In this document: piece after piece, positions 42,548 through 50,484 of the stretch
Layout: each line of letters starts with the position of its first letter
Numbering within the stretch: position 1 is the stretch's first letter
NCBI GenBank assembly: GCA_963713545.1
Contig: CAVQME010000001.1
Span: 434,001-498,000, forward strand
Source: CAVPLM01 sp963713545
Lineage (GTDB): Bacteria; Actinomycetota; Thermoleophilia; RBG-16-64-13
Direction of reading: 5' to 3'
Length of the DNA: 64,000 nt
Position numbers and translations under genes: made by a program
The notes under the pieces: model-generated
The model's database searches: none
What the model was told of the DNA's origin: nothing
What the model saw: only the letters and a program-made list of their open reading frames with translations

Positions 42548-43801
42548 TTATACTCGTGCAAGTATACGCCTTTCTATCAGGTCGGCCAATCCGCGAAAAT
42601 CATCCAATGCGAACTGCGGGACCGGATAGCCGGGGAACTCCTGGTCGCTGGTGATGCCTATGAGTTCATCAGGGGTGCTGACCAACTCCGAGCTCCTAGC
42701 CCGGCGGGACACCTCGATCTTAGGAGCATCTTGCCGCTTGAACCCTTCGGTGATGATCAGATCGACGGGCTCGCGGATCTGCCGGGCCAGCTCGCCCAAG
42801 GGATGTTCTCTGTCACAGCCGGCCACCCATACGTATTTGTCCGGCGAAGAGATGCCGACCACTTCCGCTCCCATCTCGCGGAAGCGATAGGAGTCGGTGC
42901 CGGGGACGTCGACCTCGAAGCCGTGGGTGTCGTGCTTGATGACCGCGACCCGGTAGCCCCGGCCACGCAGCTCCTCGATAACACCGAGCACCACCGTGGT
43001 CTTGCCCGATTTCTTCTTGCCGATGAAAGACACGATGGGAAGAGGGCACGAGTCCATGAAGGCTTGGATGCGGGGCTGGAGCGCCGCGCGCCAGCCCCCA
43101 TCGTCCCTCTCCTGGAGCGCCCGCCGGGCAGCCTCCAGATCGGCGGGGGTGTTCATGTTCATGAAGAGCTTATCGGGGTCGCCATGGCGGCCGTCGTCCA
43201 TGTCCAAGTAGCCGGTGTAGAGGTCGGGGTAGATGTCGAATATGCGCCGGCGCCCAGACACGATGAACTCCCGATACGCATCCAGCGTCCGTTTGCTGTA
43301 GACGGCGCATAGCGGCTGGAGATAATCGCCGTGCCGGGGGACGAATACGTCGAACTCGGCGGATCGGTCGGCCAGCTCCCACAGCAACCGAGGGGTGACG
43401 AAGGGCATGTCGCAGGCAAGACAGATGACCCGCTCGGTGGGAGAAGCGAGGACGGCTGTATACACCCCAACGGCCGAGCCCCCCTCCGGCAGAGCATCGT
43501 TGATCACCGGGATACCCAACCCATGGAAGCGGGAAGGGTCCCGCGTGACCACGAACACGTGGGGAAAGAGGGGGGCAGTGAGGTCCCGCATCCACTCGAG
43601 CAGGGTACCGTCCTGGAAGGGGGCGAAGGCCTTGTCTTCTCCCATGCGGGTGGACAGGCCTCCAGCCAGCAGGGCCAGGGTCACGTCCGACCGGTAGGCT
43701 TGCCAGAAGAGCGTCCCCCGGGTTTCTCCGGTGGGCTCGACCGGCCCCCCGGTCGAGTCGGTCGTGTCTTCGCCCATGTCGTGGTGAGTGTCGTCAGTCA
43801 T
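42548..43801 (-). CDS. mobA: MobA-MobB fusion, molybdenum cofactor guanylyltransferase
   Basis: A 417-residue fusion. The first half is MobA, with LLAGGLSTRMGEDKAFAPFQ (GTP/Mo-cofactor binding loop) and CLACDMPFVTPRLLWELAD. From about residue 230 it is MobB, with Walker A FIGKKKSGKTTVVLGVIEEL and VAVIKHDTHGFEVDVPGTDS. MobA makes the dinucleotide (bis-MGD) form of the cofactor used by formate dehydrogenases, nitrate reductases and similar enzymes, and MobB is a GTPase accessory. It lies upstream of moaA in the same direction. Confidence 0.93.
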   Translation of the reverse strand: MTDDTHHDMGEDTTDSTGGPVEPTGETRGTLFWQAYRSDVTLALLAGGLSTRMGEDKAFAPFQDGTLLEWMRDLTAPLFPHVFVVTRDPSRFHGLGIPVINDALPEGGSAVGVYTAVLASPTERVICLACDMPFVTPRLLWELADRSAEFDVFVPRHGDYLQPLCAVYSKRTLDAYREFIVSGRRRIFDIYPDLYTGYLDMDDGRHGDPDKLFMNMNTPADLEAARRALQERDDGGWRAALQPRIQAFMDSCPLPIVSFIGKKKSGKTTVVLGVIEELRGRGYRVAVIKHDTHGFEVDVPGTDSYRFREMGAEVVGISSPDKYVWVAGCDREHPLGELARQIREPVDLIITEGFKRQDAPKIEVSRRARSSELVSTPDELIGITSDQEFPGYPVPQFALDDFRGLADLIERRILARV

Positions 43802-43846
43802 CCGTGCAGAAACCCGTCCTTCTTGAGTCTTCTTTGCAGCCTTCCC

Positions 43847-43984
43847 TCATCCGGCGAACGCGTGCAGAGCCGTCGCCTTGACGCTGGCAGTCACCCTCCT
43901 GCCGGGCTCGATACCGAGCTCTTCAGCCAAGGCCCGCGTGATTAGAGAGATTACCTCACCTTCGCCCCCGAATACGGGCGTCAC
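43847..43984 (-). pseudogene. Mop (TOBE/molbindin) domain fragment
   Basis: A 45-codon frame ending at 43847-43849 reads MTPVFGGEGEVISLITRALA, EELGIEPGRRVTASVKATAL, HAFAG. This is the second half of a molybdate-binding Mop domain; the first half (typically a LKGxVxxV strand) is missing. In the same frame, homology-free codons run on to the region of the next gene, so either a frameshift joins it to the small CxLGCF protein or the 5' half was lost. The GTG used as start is tentative. Confidence 0.5.
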
Positions 43985-44028
43985 TCCAGGCGCGCAATCG
44001 AGTGGGAGGCTTGCGGAGCCAGGCTCCG

Positions 44029-44202
44029 TCAGAAACAGCCCAGTTCGCAGACGCGCACCTTCACTCCGACCTCGTTGCAGGCCTGGCCGACCAGGCTGTA
44101 TTCCACTTCAAGCTCTTCAGCGAGGGCGCGGGCGTCGTGGCAGGTGAGCACTCCGTTAGTCGCTGCCTGCTCGACCGCTTGTTTGACTTGCTGCAGGTCC
44201 AT
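44029..44202 (-). CDS. Small conserved protein with C-terminal CxLGCF motif, molybdenum-cluster associated
   Basis: A 57-residue protein. MDLQQVKQAVEQAATNGVLT begins it, then CHDARALAEELEVEYSLVGQ, and the last six residues are CELGCF. The ATG has AGGAGA seven bases upstream. Short proteins with a helical body and a CxLGCF end occur near molybdopterin genes, as far as I recall, but I do not know their function; the two C-terminal cysteines and Cys21 could bind a metal or thiol. The gene lies immediately upstream of the Mop fragment. Confidence 0.65.
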   Translation of the reverse strand: MDLQQVKQAVEQAATNGVLTCHDARALAEELEVEYSLVGQACNEVGVKVRVCELGCF

Positions 44203-44397
44203 GTCAACTCTCCTAAGTGGGATTCTTGGAGGATATATCCCGTGCATAGGCGCGCTACCGCCCTTGCCTTGCCGCGGTTCCCTTCGTTCAGTGTATCGAC
44301 CAGAACAGGCTACCCGACGGCATGCTTCTTGCCCAGGCCGTAGCGCCGGGAACCGCAACCGGGTAGAATCGGACCATCCCGAGATGACGGGAGAACC

Positions 44398-45231
44398 ATG
44401 GTGCCCACTTTCGACCGCATACTCGCAGCCTACGAGGACCGGTTGCGGAGACTCGCCGACGACCTCATCCGCGAGATAGATCCTCCTGAGGACGAACGGG
44501 CTCAACTCATGCTCGTCGTCCAGATCCTCCAAGCCGTGGTCCACGCATACGATTCCTATCAACTCAATAGAGCCCCCTCTCTGGAGGCGGCGACATCCGT
44601 CATGTATGCTGCCGCCGCGGGTGACCAGGGACGCCGCGTGCTCAACGTCCCCCTTCGGAGCCTGGTGGACAACAACACAATTAGCCCGTACTACGCCCGC
44701 TATCTCAACGGCAGTCTAGGACTCAACCGAAGCTTGATCATCACCGGCGGTCCCAGCGTGGGCAAGGCTACCCTGCTCAACGCCCTGATCGAATTCCTGC
44801 CCCGCGACCGTCGCCTCGTCGTGGTCGACGACGGCGAGGTCGAACTGCCGGCCCTGCGCGACCGATCCTTCACGGTGCAGCTCACGGCAAAGCACGGCAC
44901 GCCGGCCCGAGTCACGGTGTTCCGCAAGGCGGCTGAGATGAAGCCGAACTGGGTGATAGCCCGAGACCTGGTCCGGCGCGACGGCCCAGCGTTTCTGGAG
45001 ACCTTGACTGAGGGTGCATCCGGGCTGGCGACGGTCTCGACCCCCGACCCGGAGGCCACATTGGGGGACTGGCTCGCCATGAAGAAAGAGACAGCCATTC
45101 ACCTGCGCGCGATCAAGCCGCTGATCATCCACATGGAACGGGACCCGGGGGGCCGGCCCCGAGTGCTCCGGGTGTTCGAAGCGGTCACAGAGGACAGCAG
45201 GTTGGTCCTGACCCCTATCCAGCCCGACTAG
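44398..45231 (+). CDS. Orphan VirB11/TadA-like secretion ATPase domain protein
   Basis: A 277-residue P-loop ATPase. A helical N-terminal region (about residues 1-70) precedes NNTISPYYARYLNGSLGLNR and Walker A IITGGPSVGKATLLNALIEF (about residues 115-134); RRLVVVDDGEVELPAL is the strand-loop after it, and KPNWVIARDLVRRDGPAF occupies the place of the VirB11 RPDRIIVGEVRGxEA box, with R-D in place of the Glu. No pilin, inner-membrane platform or secretin gene is nearby. The 3' end overlaps that of ligA by 17 bases. The function is unknown; an orphan regulator derived from a type II/IV secretion ATPase is possible. Confidence 0.7.
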   Translation: MVPTFDRILAAYEDRLRRLADDLIREIDPPEDERAQLMLVVQILQAVVHAYDSYQLNRAPSLEAATSVMYAAAAGDQGRRVLNVPLRSLVDNNTISPYYARYLNGSLGLNRSLIITGGPSVGKATLLNALIEFLPRDRRLVVVDDGEVELPALRDRSFTVQLTAKHGTPARVTVFRKAAEMKPNWVIARDLVRRDGPAFLETLTEGASGLATVSTPDPEATLGDWLAMKKETAIHLRAIKPLIIHMERDPGGRPRVLRVFEAVTEDSRLVLTPIQPD

Positions 45232-47332
45232 CTTCGACCAGCACCCGCAGCCCCTCCTCATCCAACCGGACCACGCCCAATTCCTCGGCCTTCGCCGCCT
45301 TCGAGCCGGGGTTCTCCCCCACCACCACGTAATCGGTCTTGGAGCTGACCGAGCCGGTCACCCGGCCACCGGCCGCCTCGATGAGTCCGGTGGCCTGTTC
45401 CCTGGTCAGGTTCGGGAGCGTGCCGGTGAGCACAAGGGTCTTGCCCGTCAGTGGCCCTGCGGTCAAGACGCCATCGGTTCCACCCTCGAAGCCCGGTCCG
45501 CCAGCATCTGCCCCAGCGGAACCCGCGCTCCCGATCCCGCCGGTCCGCTCGGCCGCCATGGTCACACCCGCCGCCTCCAGCCGGGCGATCAGATCGAGGT
45601 TGCGCGGATCGCGGAAGTACTGCCACACACTCTCGGCGATGATGGGCCCTATCCCGGGCGTCTCGCCGATCTCCTCCACGGAGGCTTCACGAAGCGCGGC
45701 CATGCTCTCGAATCGTCGCACCAGTAGGTCCGCGTTCTCTCCACCCACGTGCGGGATACCCAGAGCGAAAAGGACCCGGGCGAGCGGGCGCTTCTTGGAC
45801 GCCTCGATAGCGGCCACGATGTTGGCGGCCGACTTCTCTCCGAGCCGTTCCAGAGCCGCCAGCCGGTCGGTCTCCAGCCGGTAGAGATCGGCAGCATCCC
45901 CGATCATTCCCAGCGCCAGAAGCCGCTCAGCGAGTTTGTCGCCCACCCCGTCGATGTCCATGGCCCCTTTGCTGACGAAGTGCTTGACCGCTTCCACCCG
46001 CTTGGCCGGACAGTCAGGATTGGGGCAGCGCACGGCGACTTCCCCGGGAACCCGGACCACCGGCGTCCCGCACGAGGGGCACTCGTCCGGCATGCGGAAC
46101 GGCTGCTCCGCTCCCGTGCGCAGATCGGTGAGGGGAGCGACCACCTGGGGTATGACGTCGCCGGCACGCTGGACCACGACCATGTCGCCTTCGCGCAGGT
46201 CTTTGCGCCGGATGTCTTCTTCGTTGTGGAGAGTGGCCTTCTCCACCGTCACCCCGCCCACTTCCACAGATTCCAGCTCTGCCCAGGGGTTGAGCACTCC
46301 CGTCCGGCCCACGTTGATGTGGATGGCGATGAGCCGGGTCTGGGCTGTGGTCGGAGCGAACTTGTAGGCCACGGCCCAGCGGGGGTCGCGGCCGACCGCT
46401 CCGAGACTGGCCTGCAGCCGGCGGTCGTCGAGCTTCACCACCACCCCGTCGATGTCGTAATCCAGCTCGCTCCGCCGTTCCTGCCAGTCTCTACACTCGG
46501 ACACGATCTCGTCCACGTCGGCGACAACACGCACATCGGGGTTGACCCGGAACCCGGCCCCGCGTAACCACTCGAGAACGTCATGGTGTCGGGCGAACTC
46601 CATCCCCTCCAGATACCCGACACCGTAGAACCAGGCGGAGAGAGGCCGCGAAGCCGTCACCCGGGGATCCAATTGCCGCAGCGACCCCGCGGCCGCGTTG
46701 CGCGGGTTGGCGAAGGTGGGTTCACCGGCGGCCACCCGTTGCTCGTTGAGATTCGCGAAAGCCGCCAGGGGAAGATAGACCTCGCCCCGCGCCTCCACCA
46801 CGGCAGGGTGGGGTACCGACGTGGGAAGCATGGCCAATGGAACTGCCGGAATGGTCCGCAGGTTGCTGGTGACGTCCTCGCCTATCTCCCCGTTTCCCCG
46901 GGTCGCTCCCACGATCAGGCGGCCCGCCTCATAGCGTAGGGAGACGGCCAGACCGTCTATCTTGGGTTCGAGGACGAAGCGGAGCGCCGCCGGATCGCCG
47001 CCGGCATCCGCCACCAGCTTGACCGCCCGCGCGTGCCAGGCACGCAACTCCTCCTCGTTCTTGGCGTTGGCCAGGGAGAGCATGGGCTCACCGTGCCGCA
47101 CCTGTGAGAAGCCGGCGAGCGGCTCGCCGCCGACCCGCTGGGTGGGAGAGTCTGGGGTCACCAGCTCCGGATGAGCCGCCTCGATCTCCTGCAGTTCGCG
47201 GAAAAGGGAATCGTATTCGGCGTCGGAGATCTCCGGACTGTCGAGGACGTAGTAGCGGTGTTCATGGTGGCGGACCAAGGCCCGCAGTTCCTCCGCCCTC
47301 TCGGCCGCTCTCCGGTCACCCTCCGGCACCAC
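45215..47332 (-). CDS. ligA: NAD-dependent DNA ligase LigA
   Basis: A 705-residue ligase that seals nicks in replication and repair using NAD. Adenylation domain with active-site lysine in LEPKIDGLAVSLRYE (about residue 125), then GEVYLPLAAFANLNEQRVAA, the OB-fold region PWAELESVEVGGVTVEKATL, the four-cysteine zinc finger (CPSCGTPVVRVPGEVAVRCP with a further pair), helix-hairpin-helix repeats and a C-terminal BRCT domain (KTLVLTGTLPNLTREQATGL). An insertion rich in Gly, Ala and Ser (about residues 595-625) separates the HhH and BRCT parts. Otherwise the length is normal. Confidence 0.97.
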   Translation of the reverse strand: MVPEGDRRAAERAEELRALVRHHEHRYYVLDSPEISDAEYDSLFRELQEIEAAHPELVTPDSPTQRVGGEPLAGFSQVRHGEPMLSLANAKNEEELRAWHARAVKLVADAGGDPAALRFVLEPKIDGLAVSLRYEAGRLIVGATRGNGEIGEDVTSNLRTIPAVPLAMLPTSVPHPAVVEARGEVYLPLAAFANLNEQRVAAGEPTFANPRNAAAGSLRQLDPRVTASRPLSAWFYGVGYLEGMEFARHHDVLEWLRGAGFRVNPDVRVVADVDEIVSECRDWQERRSELDYDIDGVVVKLDDRRLQASLGAVGRDPRWAVAYKFAPTTAQTRLIAIHINVGRTGVLNPWAELESVEVGGVTVEKATLHNEEDIRRKDLREGDMVVVQRAGDVIPQVVAPLTDLRTGAEQPFRMPDECPSCGTPVVRVPGEVAVRCPNPDCPAKRVEAVKHFVSKGAMDIDGVGDKLAERLLALGMIGDAADLYRLETDRLAALERLGEKSAANIVAAIEASKKRPLARVLFALGIPHVGGENADLLVRRFESMAALREASVEEIGETPGIGPIIAESVWQYFRDPRNLDLIARLEAAGVTMAAERTGGIGSAGSAGADAGGPGFEGGTDGVLTAGPLTGKTLVLTGTLPNLTREQATGLIEAAGGRVTGSVSSKTDYVVVGENPGSKAAKAEELGVVRLDEEGLRVLVEASRAG

Positions 47333-47343
47333 TCCGCCTCCTC

Positions 47344-47991
47344 CTAGACGTCCAGTACCTCCATCAACTCAGGGATAGTATGGACCACTCTGTCTGGCTT
47401 TTCAGCGGTCAGAGCGTCGATTTCGAACACGCCCCAGGCCACTGCTACAGCCTCCACGCCGGCTGCGTGGGCAGCCTGGATATCCGCCGGGCTATCGCCC
47501 ACGTACGCAGCCTCCGCGGGCACGACCCCCATCCGCTCCAGGCAGAGAAGGATCGGGTCCGGAAAGGGCTTGTTCCTCGCGCTCTCGTCGGCGCAGATCG
47601 TCGCGTCGAAATAGCTCTCGATACCAGTGAGATCGAAGGCCATCTTCGTCGTATAGCGTGACTTCGAGGTGACCAGGCCGACCTTGATGCCCGCTCTATG
47701 CAGGCTGTCCAGAAGATGCGGGATCCCGTCGTAGAGTCTGAGCATGCGATCGTGCTCGCGGTGATTGAACTCCCGATAGGAAGCCACCAATTCATCGGCG
47801 CGCTCGGGGCTGAACGCCACCATCTGCTCGCGCAGGGGTCTCCCTACATAGGCGATCGCTTCCTCCCGGCTCACCTCCCGGCCCAGCACTTCCCGCATCG
47901 CATGCTTGAAGGAGATGACGATCAACTCCACCGAGTCTACGATGGTCCCGTCCAGATCGAACACGACGGCTCTGTAGGGCCGCTCGCTCAG
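47344..47991 (-). CDS. HAD-superfamily phosphatase (Gph/PpaX-like)
   Basis: About 215 residues. The nucleophile motif VVFDLDGTIVDSVE (motif I), LVTSKSRYTTKMAF (motif II), and GDSPADIQAAHAAG with the acidic pair (motif IV) place it with phosphoglycolate/pyrophosphate phosphatases. The start is unusual: an in-frame CTG (47991) overlaps the surE stop as CTGA with AGGGGGAG just upstream, giving the normal MSERPYRAVVFDLDG beginning. The open frame continues to an ATG at 48144 but those 50 residues are a shadow of surE. The true substrate is not predictable. Confidence 0.87.
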   Translation of the reverse strand: MSERPYRAVVFDLDGTIVDSVELIVISFKHAMREVLGREVSREEAIAYVGRPLREQMVAFSPERADELVASYREFNHREHDRMLRLYDGIPHLLDSLHRAGIKVGLVTSKSRYTTKMAFDLTGIESYFDATICADESARNKPFPDPILLCLERMGVVPAEAAYVGDSPADIQAAHAAGVEAVAVAWGVFEIDALTAEKPDRVVHTIPELMEVLDV

Positions 47992-48875
47992 GGTCTCCCC
48001 CTGCGGTCTTCTTTGGGGGCCGTGTGCTCCCCTGCCTCCGCCGCCGCCTCTCCCCAGGGACCCAGGTCCTGCTCCCACCCCTGCAGTCGATCCAGAGCCT
48101 CGTGTGACATCAGATCGAAATGCAGGGGGGTGATGGAGACCCAACCCCCTGCGATGGCCTCAAAGTCGGTACCCGCCTCCCGGTGGTAGCTGAGATCATC
48201 GTTGTATATGTAGTAGCGGCGGCGGCCGTCCTGGGTGTCGTGGTACTGGACCTTGTCCCCGTAGATACGCTTGCCGAGAGTGGTGAGACGCGCCCCTCGC
48301 AGGGCCTCCCAGGGGAGATCCGGGCAGTTCACGTTAAGGAGGGTCTTCGCAGGGAACCCTCGCGCCAGCATCACCGACACCAAGCGGTGCGCGAAGCGGG
48401 CCGGTACCGAGAGGTCGTAGCCAGGATGATAATCCTCCGCCGAAAGGGCGATGGCCGGGATGTCGAGCATGACGCCCTCGAGGGCCGCGGCCACGGTCCC
48501 CGAATAGGTGATGTCGTCACCCAGATTGCCTCCAAGATTGATCCCGGAGACGATGAGGTCGGGTGTGCGGTCCAGCAGACCTAAGGCCGCCATACGGACG
48601 CAATCGACCGGGGTGCCGTCGGTGCTGTAGGCGATGCTGCCATCGGCGAGCTCCACCTCCTCCACACACAGGGGCGAATGCATGGTGATGCTCCGCGCGG
48701 CTCCCGAGCGGTTCTGGTCGGGAGCAACGATGCTCACCTCGCCCAAGGGTTCCAGAGACGACTTGAGTACGGCCAGACCGGGGGAGCGAACGCCGTCGTC
48801 GTTAGTAAGGACTATCAGCGGACGAGCGCTGCCGAAGCCGACCAAGACATGGTCCTCTCCATCCCTACCCGGCAT
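47988..48875 (-). CDS. surE: SurE, 5'/3'-nucleotidase
   Basis: A 295-residue metal-dependent nucleotidase. The N-terminal IVLTNDDGVRSPGLAVL contains the metal-binding NDDG, with SGAARSITMHSPL and SGINLGGNLGDDITYSGTVA (about residues 115-135) completing the active site; the C-terminal DFEAIAGGWVSITPLHFDLM is typical. It removes phosphate from nucleoside monophosphates and is common beside stress or repair genes. The C-terminal 25 residues are a Glu/Ala-rich extension. Confidence 0.95.
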   Translation of the reverse strand: MPGRDGEDHVLVGFGSARPLIVLTNDDGVRSPGLAVLKSSLEPLGEVSIVAPDQNRSGAARSITMHSPLCVEEVELADGSIAYSTDGTPVDCVRMAALGLLDRTPDLIVSGINLGGNLGDDITYSGTVAAALEGVMLDIPAIALSAEDYHPGYDLSVPARFAHRLVSVMLARGFPAKTLLNVNCPDLPWEALRGARLTTLGKRIYGDKVQYHDTQDGRRRYYIYNDDLSYHREAGTDFEAIAGGWVSITPLHFDLMSHEALDRLQGWEQDLGPWGEAAAEAGEHTAPKEDRRGRP

Positions 48876-48892
48876 GGCAGGATGAAACGGAC

Positions 48893-49252
48893 TCAGTCGT
48901 TCTTGGCCGCCGCGGCTGCTACGGTCGAGGCGCTCGACTGCGGCTCGGCGGACTTGGCTCCGTCTTTGGAGCCGTCTTTGGAGCCGTCTTTGGTACCGGC
49001 ACTTTCTGAAGTCGAAGAGCCCTCCGACCCGCCGTCCTTCGCGGTGTGGGTGCCTGCCGCGCCAAGGGCGTTCTTCCTCGCGTAGTCGGTGCTGTAGAAC
49101 CCGCTACCTTTGAAATGGATGGCCACGGGGAACAGCAACCGTCTGACCGAAGACCCGCATACCTCACACTCTTTCACGGCTTCGTCCGACATCCGCTGAA
49201 AGCGCTCGAACTGATGATCGCAAGAAAGACAACGGTATTCGTACGTGGGCAA
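48893..49252 (-). CDS. FmdB-type zinc ribbon protein
   Basis: A 119-residue protein. The N-terminal zinc ribbon MPTYEYRCLSCDHQFERFQR with the second cysteine pair in CEVCGSSVRRLLFP defines the FmdB/CxxC-CxxC family of putative regulatory proteins. VAIHFKGSGFYSTDYARK follows as usual. The tail of about 50 residues is disordered and contains three KDGSKDG-type repeats. It is a small cytoplasmic protein of uncertain function. Confidence 0.87.
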   Translation of the reverse strand: MPTYEYRCLSCDHQFERFQRMSDEAVKECEVCGSSVRRLLFPVAIHFKGSGFYSTDYARKNALGAAGTHTAKDGGSEGSSTSESAGTKDGSKDGSKDGAKSAEPQSSASTVAAAAAKND

Positions 49253-49400
49253 AGCTACAAGACCTCCTGATACATCGCTATGAAAGTATAGCGGATAACG
49301 GCCTCGCTGTGCAGCCTTGTGGCTGGCACTCTAGACATGAGAGTGCCAGTAGCGCGCCTGCTTTGAAGGCTGCTCGCGGAACACATCGACCGCTTGAGAC

Positions 49401-50000
49401 TCAACGGTTCCGTGACCAGGCCAGATAGACGGCGAAGGCCATGACTACCCAGTTGATCACACTGCGGGCTGATAGGGCGAACACCACCGAGTTCCAGGTT
49501 ACGCCATAGCTGATGAAGGCAGCGGTCAGAGGGGGCACCATGAAGGCCCACAGCGTGGAGAGAGACGCCACCAGGGCCGTCTTGAGCCCGTGATAGCGGC
49601 CAGAGGCCCGCGATACGGCTTCGCCCACCAGGTACCCGATACCCGCCGACACGAAGAAGAACAGGAAGAAGAACCCGATGCTGCCCAGGATGTAGTAGTA
49701 AGCGAAACCGAGAGCGGTGCCGGCCCACAGCCCCGCCGCCACAGCCCACCAGAAGCGCTTCCTCCTTAAGGTCACCTGGGCCGATCTCGGCATGCGCGCG
49801 CATTCCTCGCACTTGATGCCGACAGCCGAATAGACCATGCAATCCGGGCAGATAGGTTTGCCGCAGGCGCTGCAGGTCACCATGGTGGCACGGCCGGGAT
49901 GATTGGCGCAGAACTGCTCCTTGGAGGCGGGCAGCTCGTCGTTCGCTGGCTTGTCGGCCGCCCCCATGTCTTGGATGTCGTTGGGGAGTCCGCCGAGCAC
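49401..50000 (-). CDS. Membrane protein with N-terminal B-box-like zinc finger
   Basis: A 199-residue protein. The N-terminal region has a B-box-like zinc site, CANHPGRATMVTCSACGKPI, continuing with CPDC and CEEC. Four to five hydrophobic segments follow, including FWWAVAAGLWAGTALGFAYY, IGFFFLFFFVSAGIGYLV and VINWVVMAFAVYLAWS. Such zinc-finger/membrane proteins are common and uncharacterised in actinobacteria and chloroflexi. The GTG start lies 3 bases after hspR and so may belong to the heat-shock operon. Confidence 0.8.
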   Translation of the reverse strand: MLGGLPNDIQDMGAADKPANDELPASKEQFCANHPGRATMVTCSACGKPICPDCMVYSAVGIKCEECARMPRSAQVTLRRKRFWWAVAAGLWAGTALGFAYYYILGSIGFFFLFFFVSAGIGYLVGEAVSRASGRYHGLKTALVASLSTLWAFMVPPLTAAFISYGVTWNSVVFALSARSVINWVVMAFAVYLAWSRNR

Positions 50001-50003
50001 GTT

Positions 50004-50435
50004 CTACCGCGACTCCGGCGTTCTGGCGCGGCGTTGGCGAGTCACCACCACGACCTCACCCGGGGTCCTGAGAGGCACCAGTTCCTTGCGATAACTCCGG
50101 TGCACCGCCTCCAGCTCCTCCCGGGCCTGCGCAGCCAGACGGTTCATGTCCGCTTCCAACTGGTCGAGCCGCCTCTGCAGTACGGCCAGTTGCTCCTCCA
50201 TCTCCAGGACCCGTTCGACTCCGGCCAGGTTGAGACCGCAGTCGGCCACCAGCTGCTGTATACGGCGTAGCTTCTCCACATCTTCCATGGAGTAGAGACG
50301 AGTGCTCTTCGAAGATCGCCTGGGACGGATGAGTCCCCGCCTCTCGTACATGCGCAGTGTCTGCGGGTGCATCTCCGCCAGCTCGGCGGCCACCGAGATC
50401 ATGAAGACCGGCCTCATCTTGTCGTCAAACGCCAC
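50004..50435 (-). CDS. hspR: HspR, MerR-family heat-shock repressor
   Basis: A 143-residue repressor. The winged helix of MerR type, ISVAAELAEMHPQTLRMYER with RGLIRPRRSSKSTRLYSMED (about residues 13-55), is the HspR signature; the C-terminal coiled coil dimerises. HspR binds HAIR sites with DnaK as co-repressor to control the dnaK operon and clpB. It is last of the dnaK-hsp20-grpE-dnaJ set and is probably feedback-controlled through the HAIR-like site before dnaK. Confidence 0.93.
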   Translation of the reverse strand: MAFDDKMRPVFMISVAAELAEMHPQTLRMYERRGLIRPRRSSKSTRLYSMEDVEKLRRIQQLVADCGLNLAGVERVLEMEEQLAVLQRRLDQLEADMNRLAAQAREELEAVHRSYRKELVPLRTPGEVVVVTRQRRARTPESR

Positions 50436-50484
50436 GTGCTATCCCACCCGATCAGACTTCAAGATCATCCCAGAACCTCAACGC

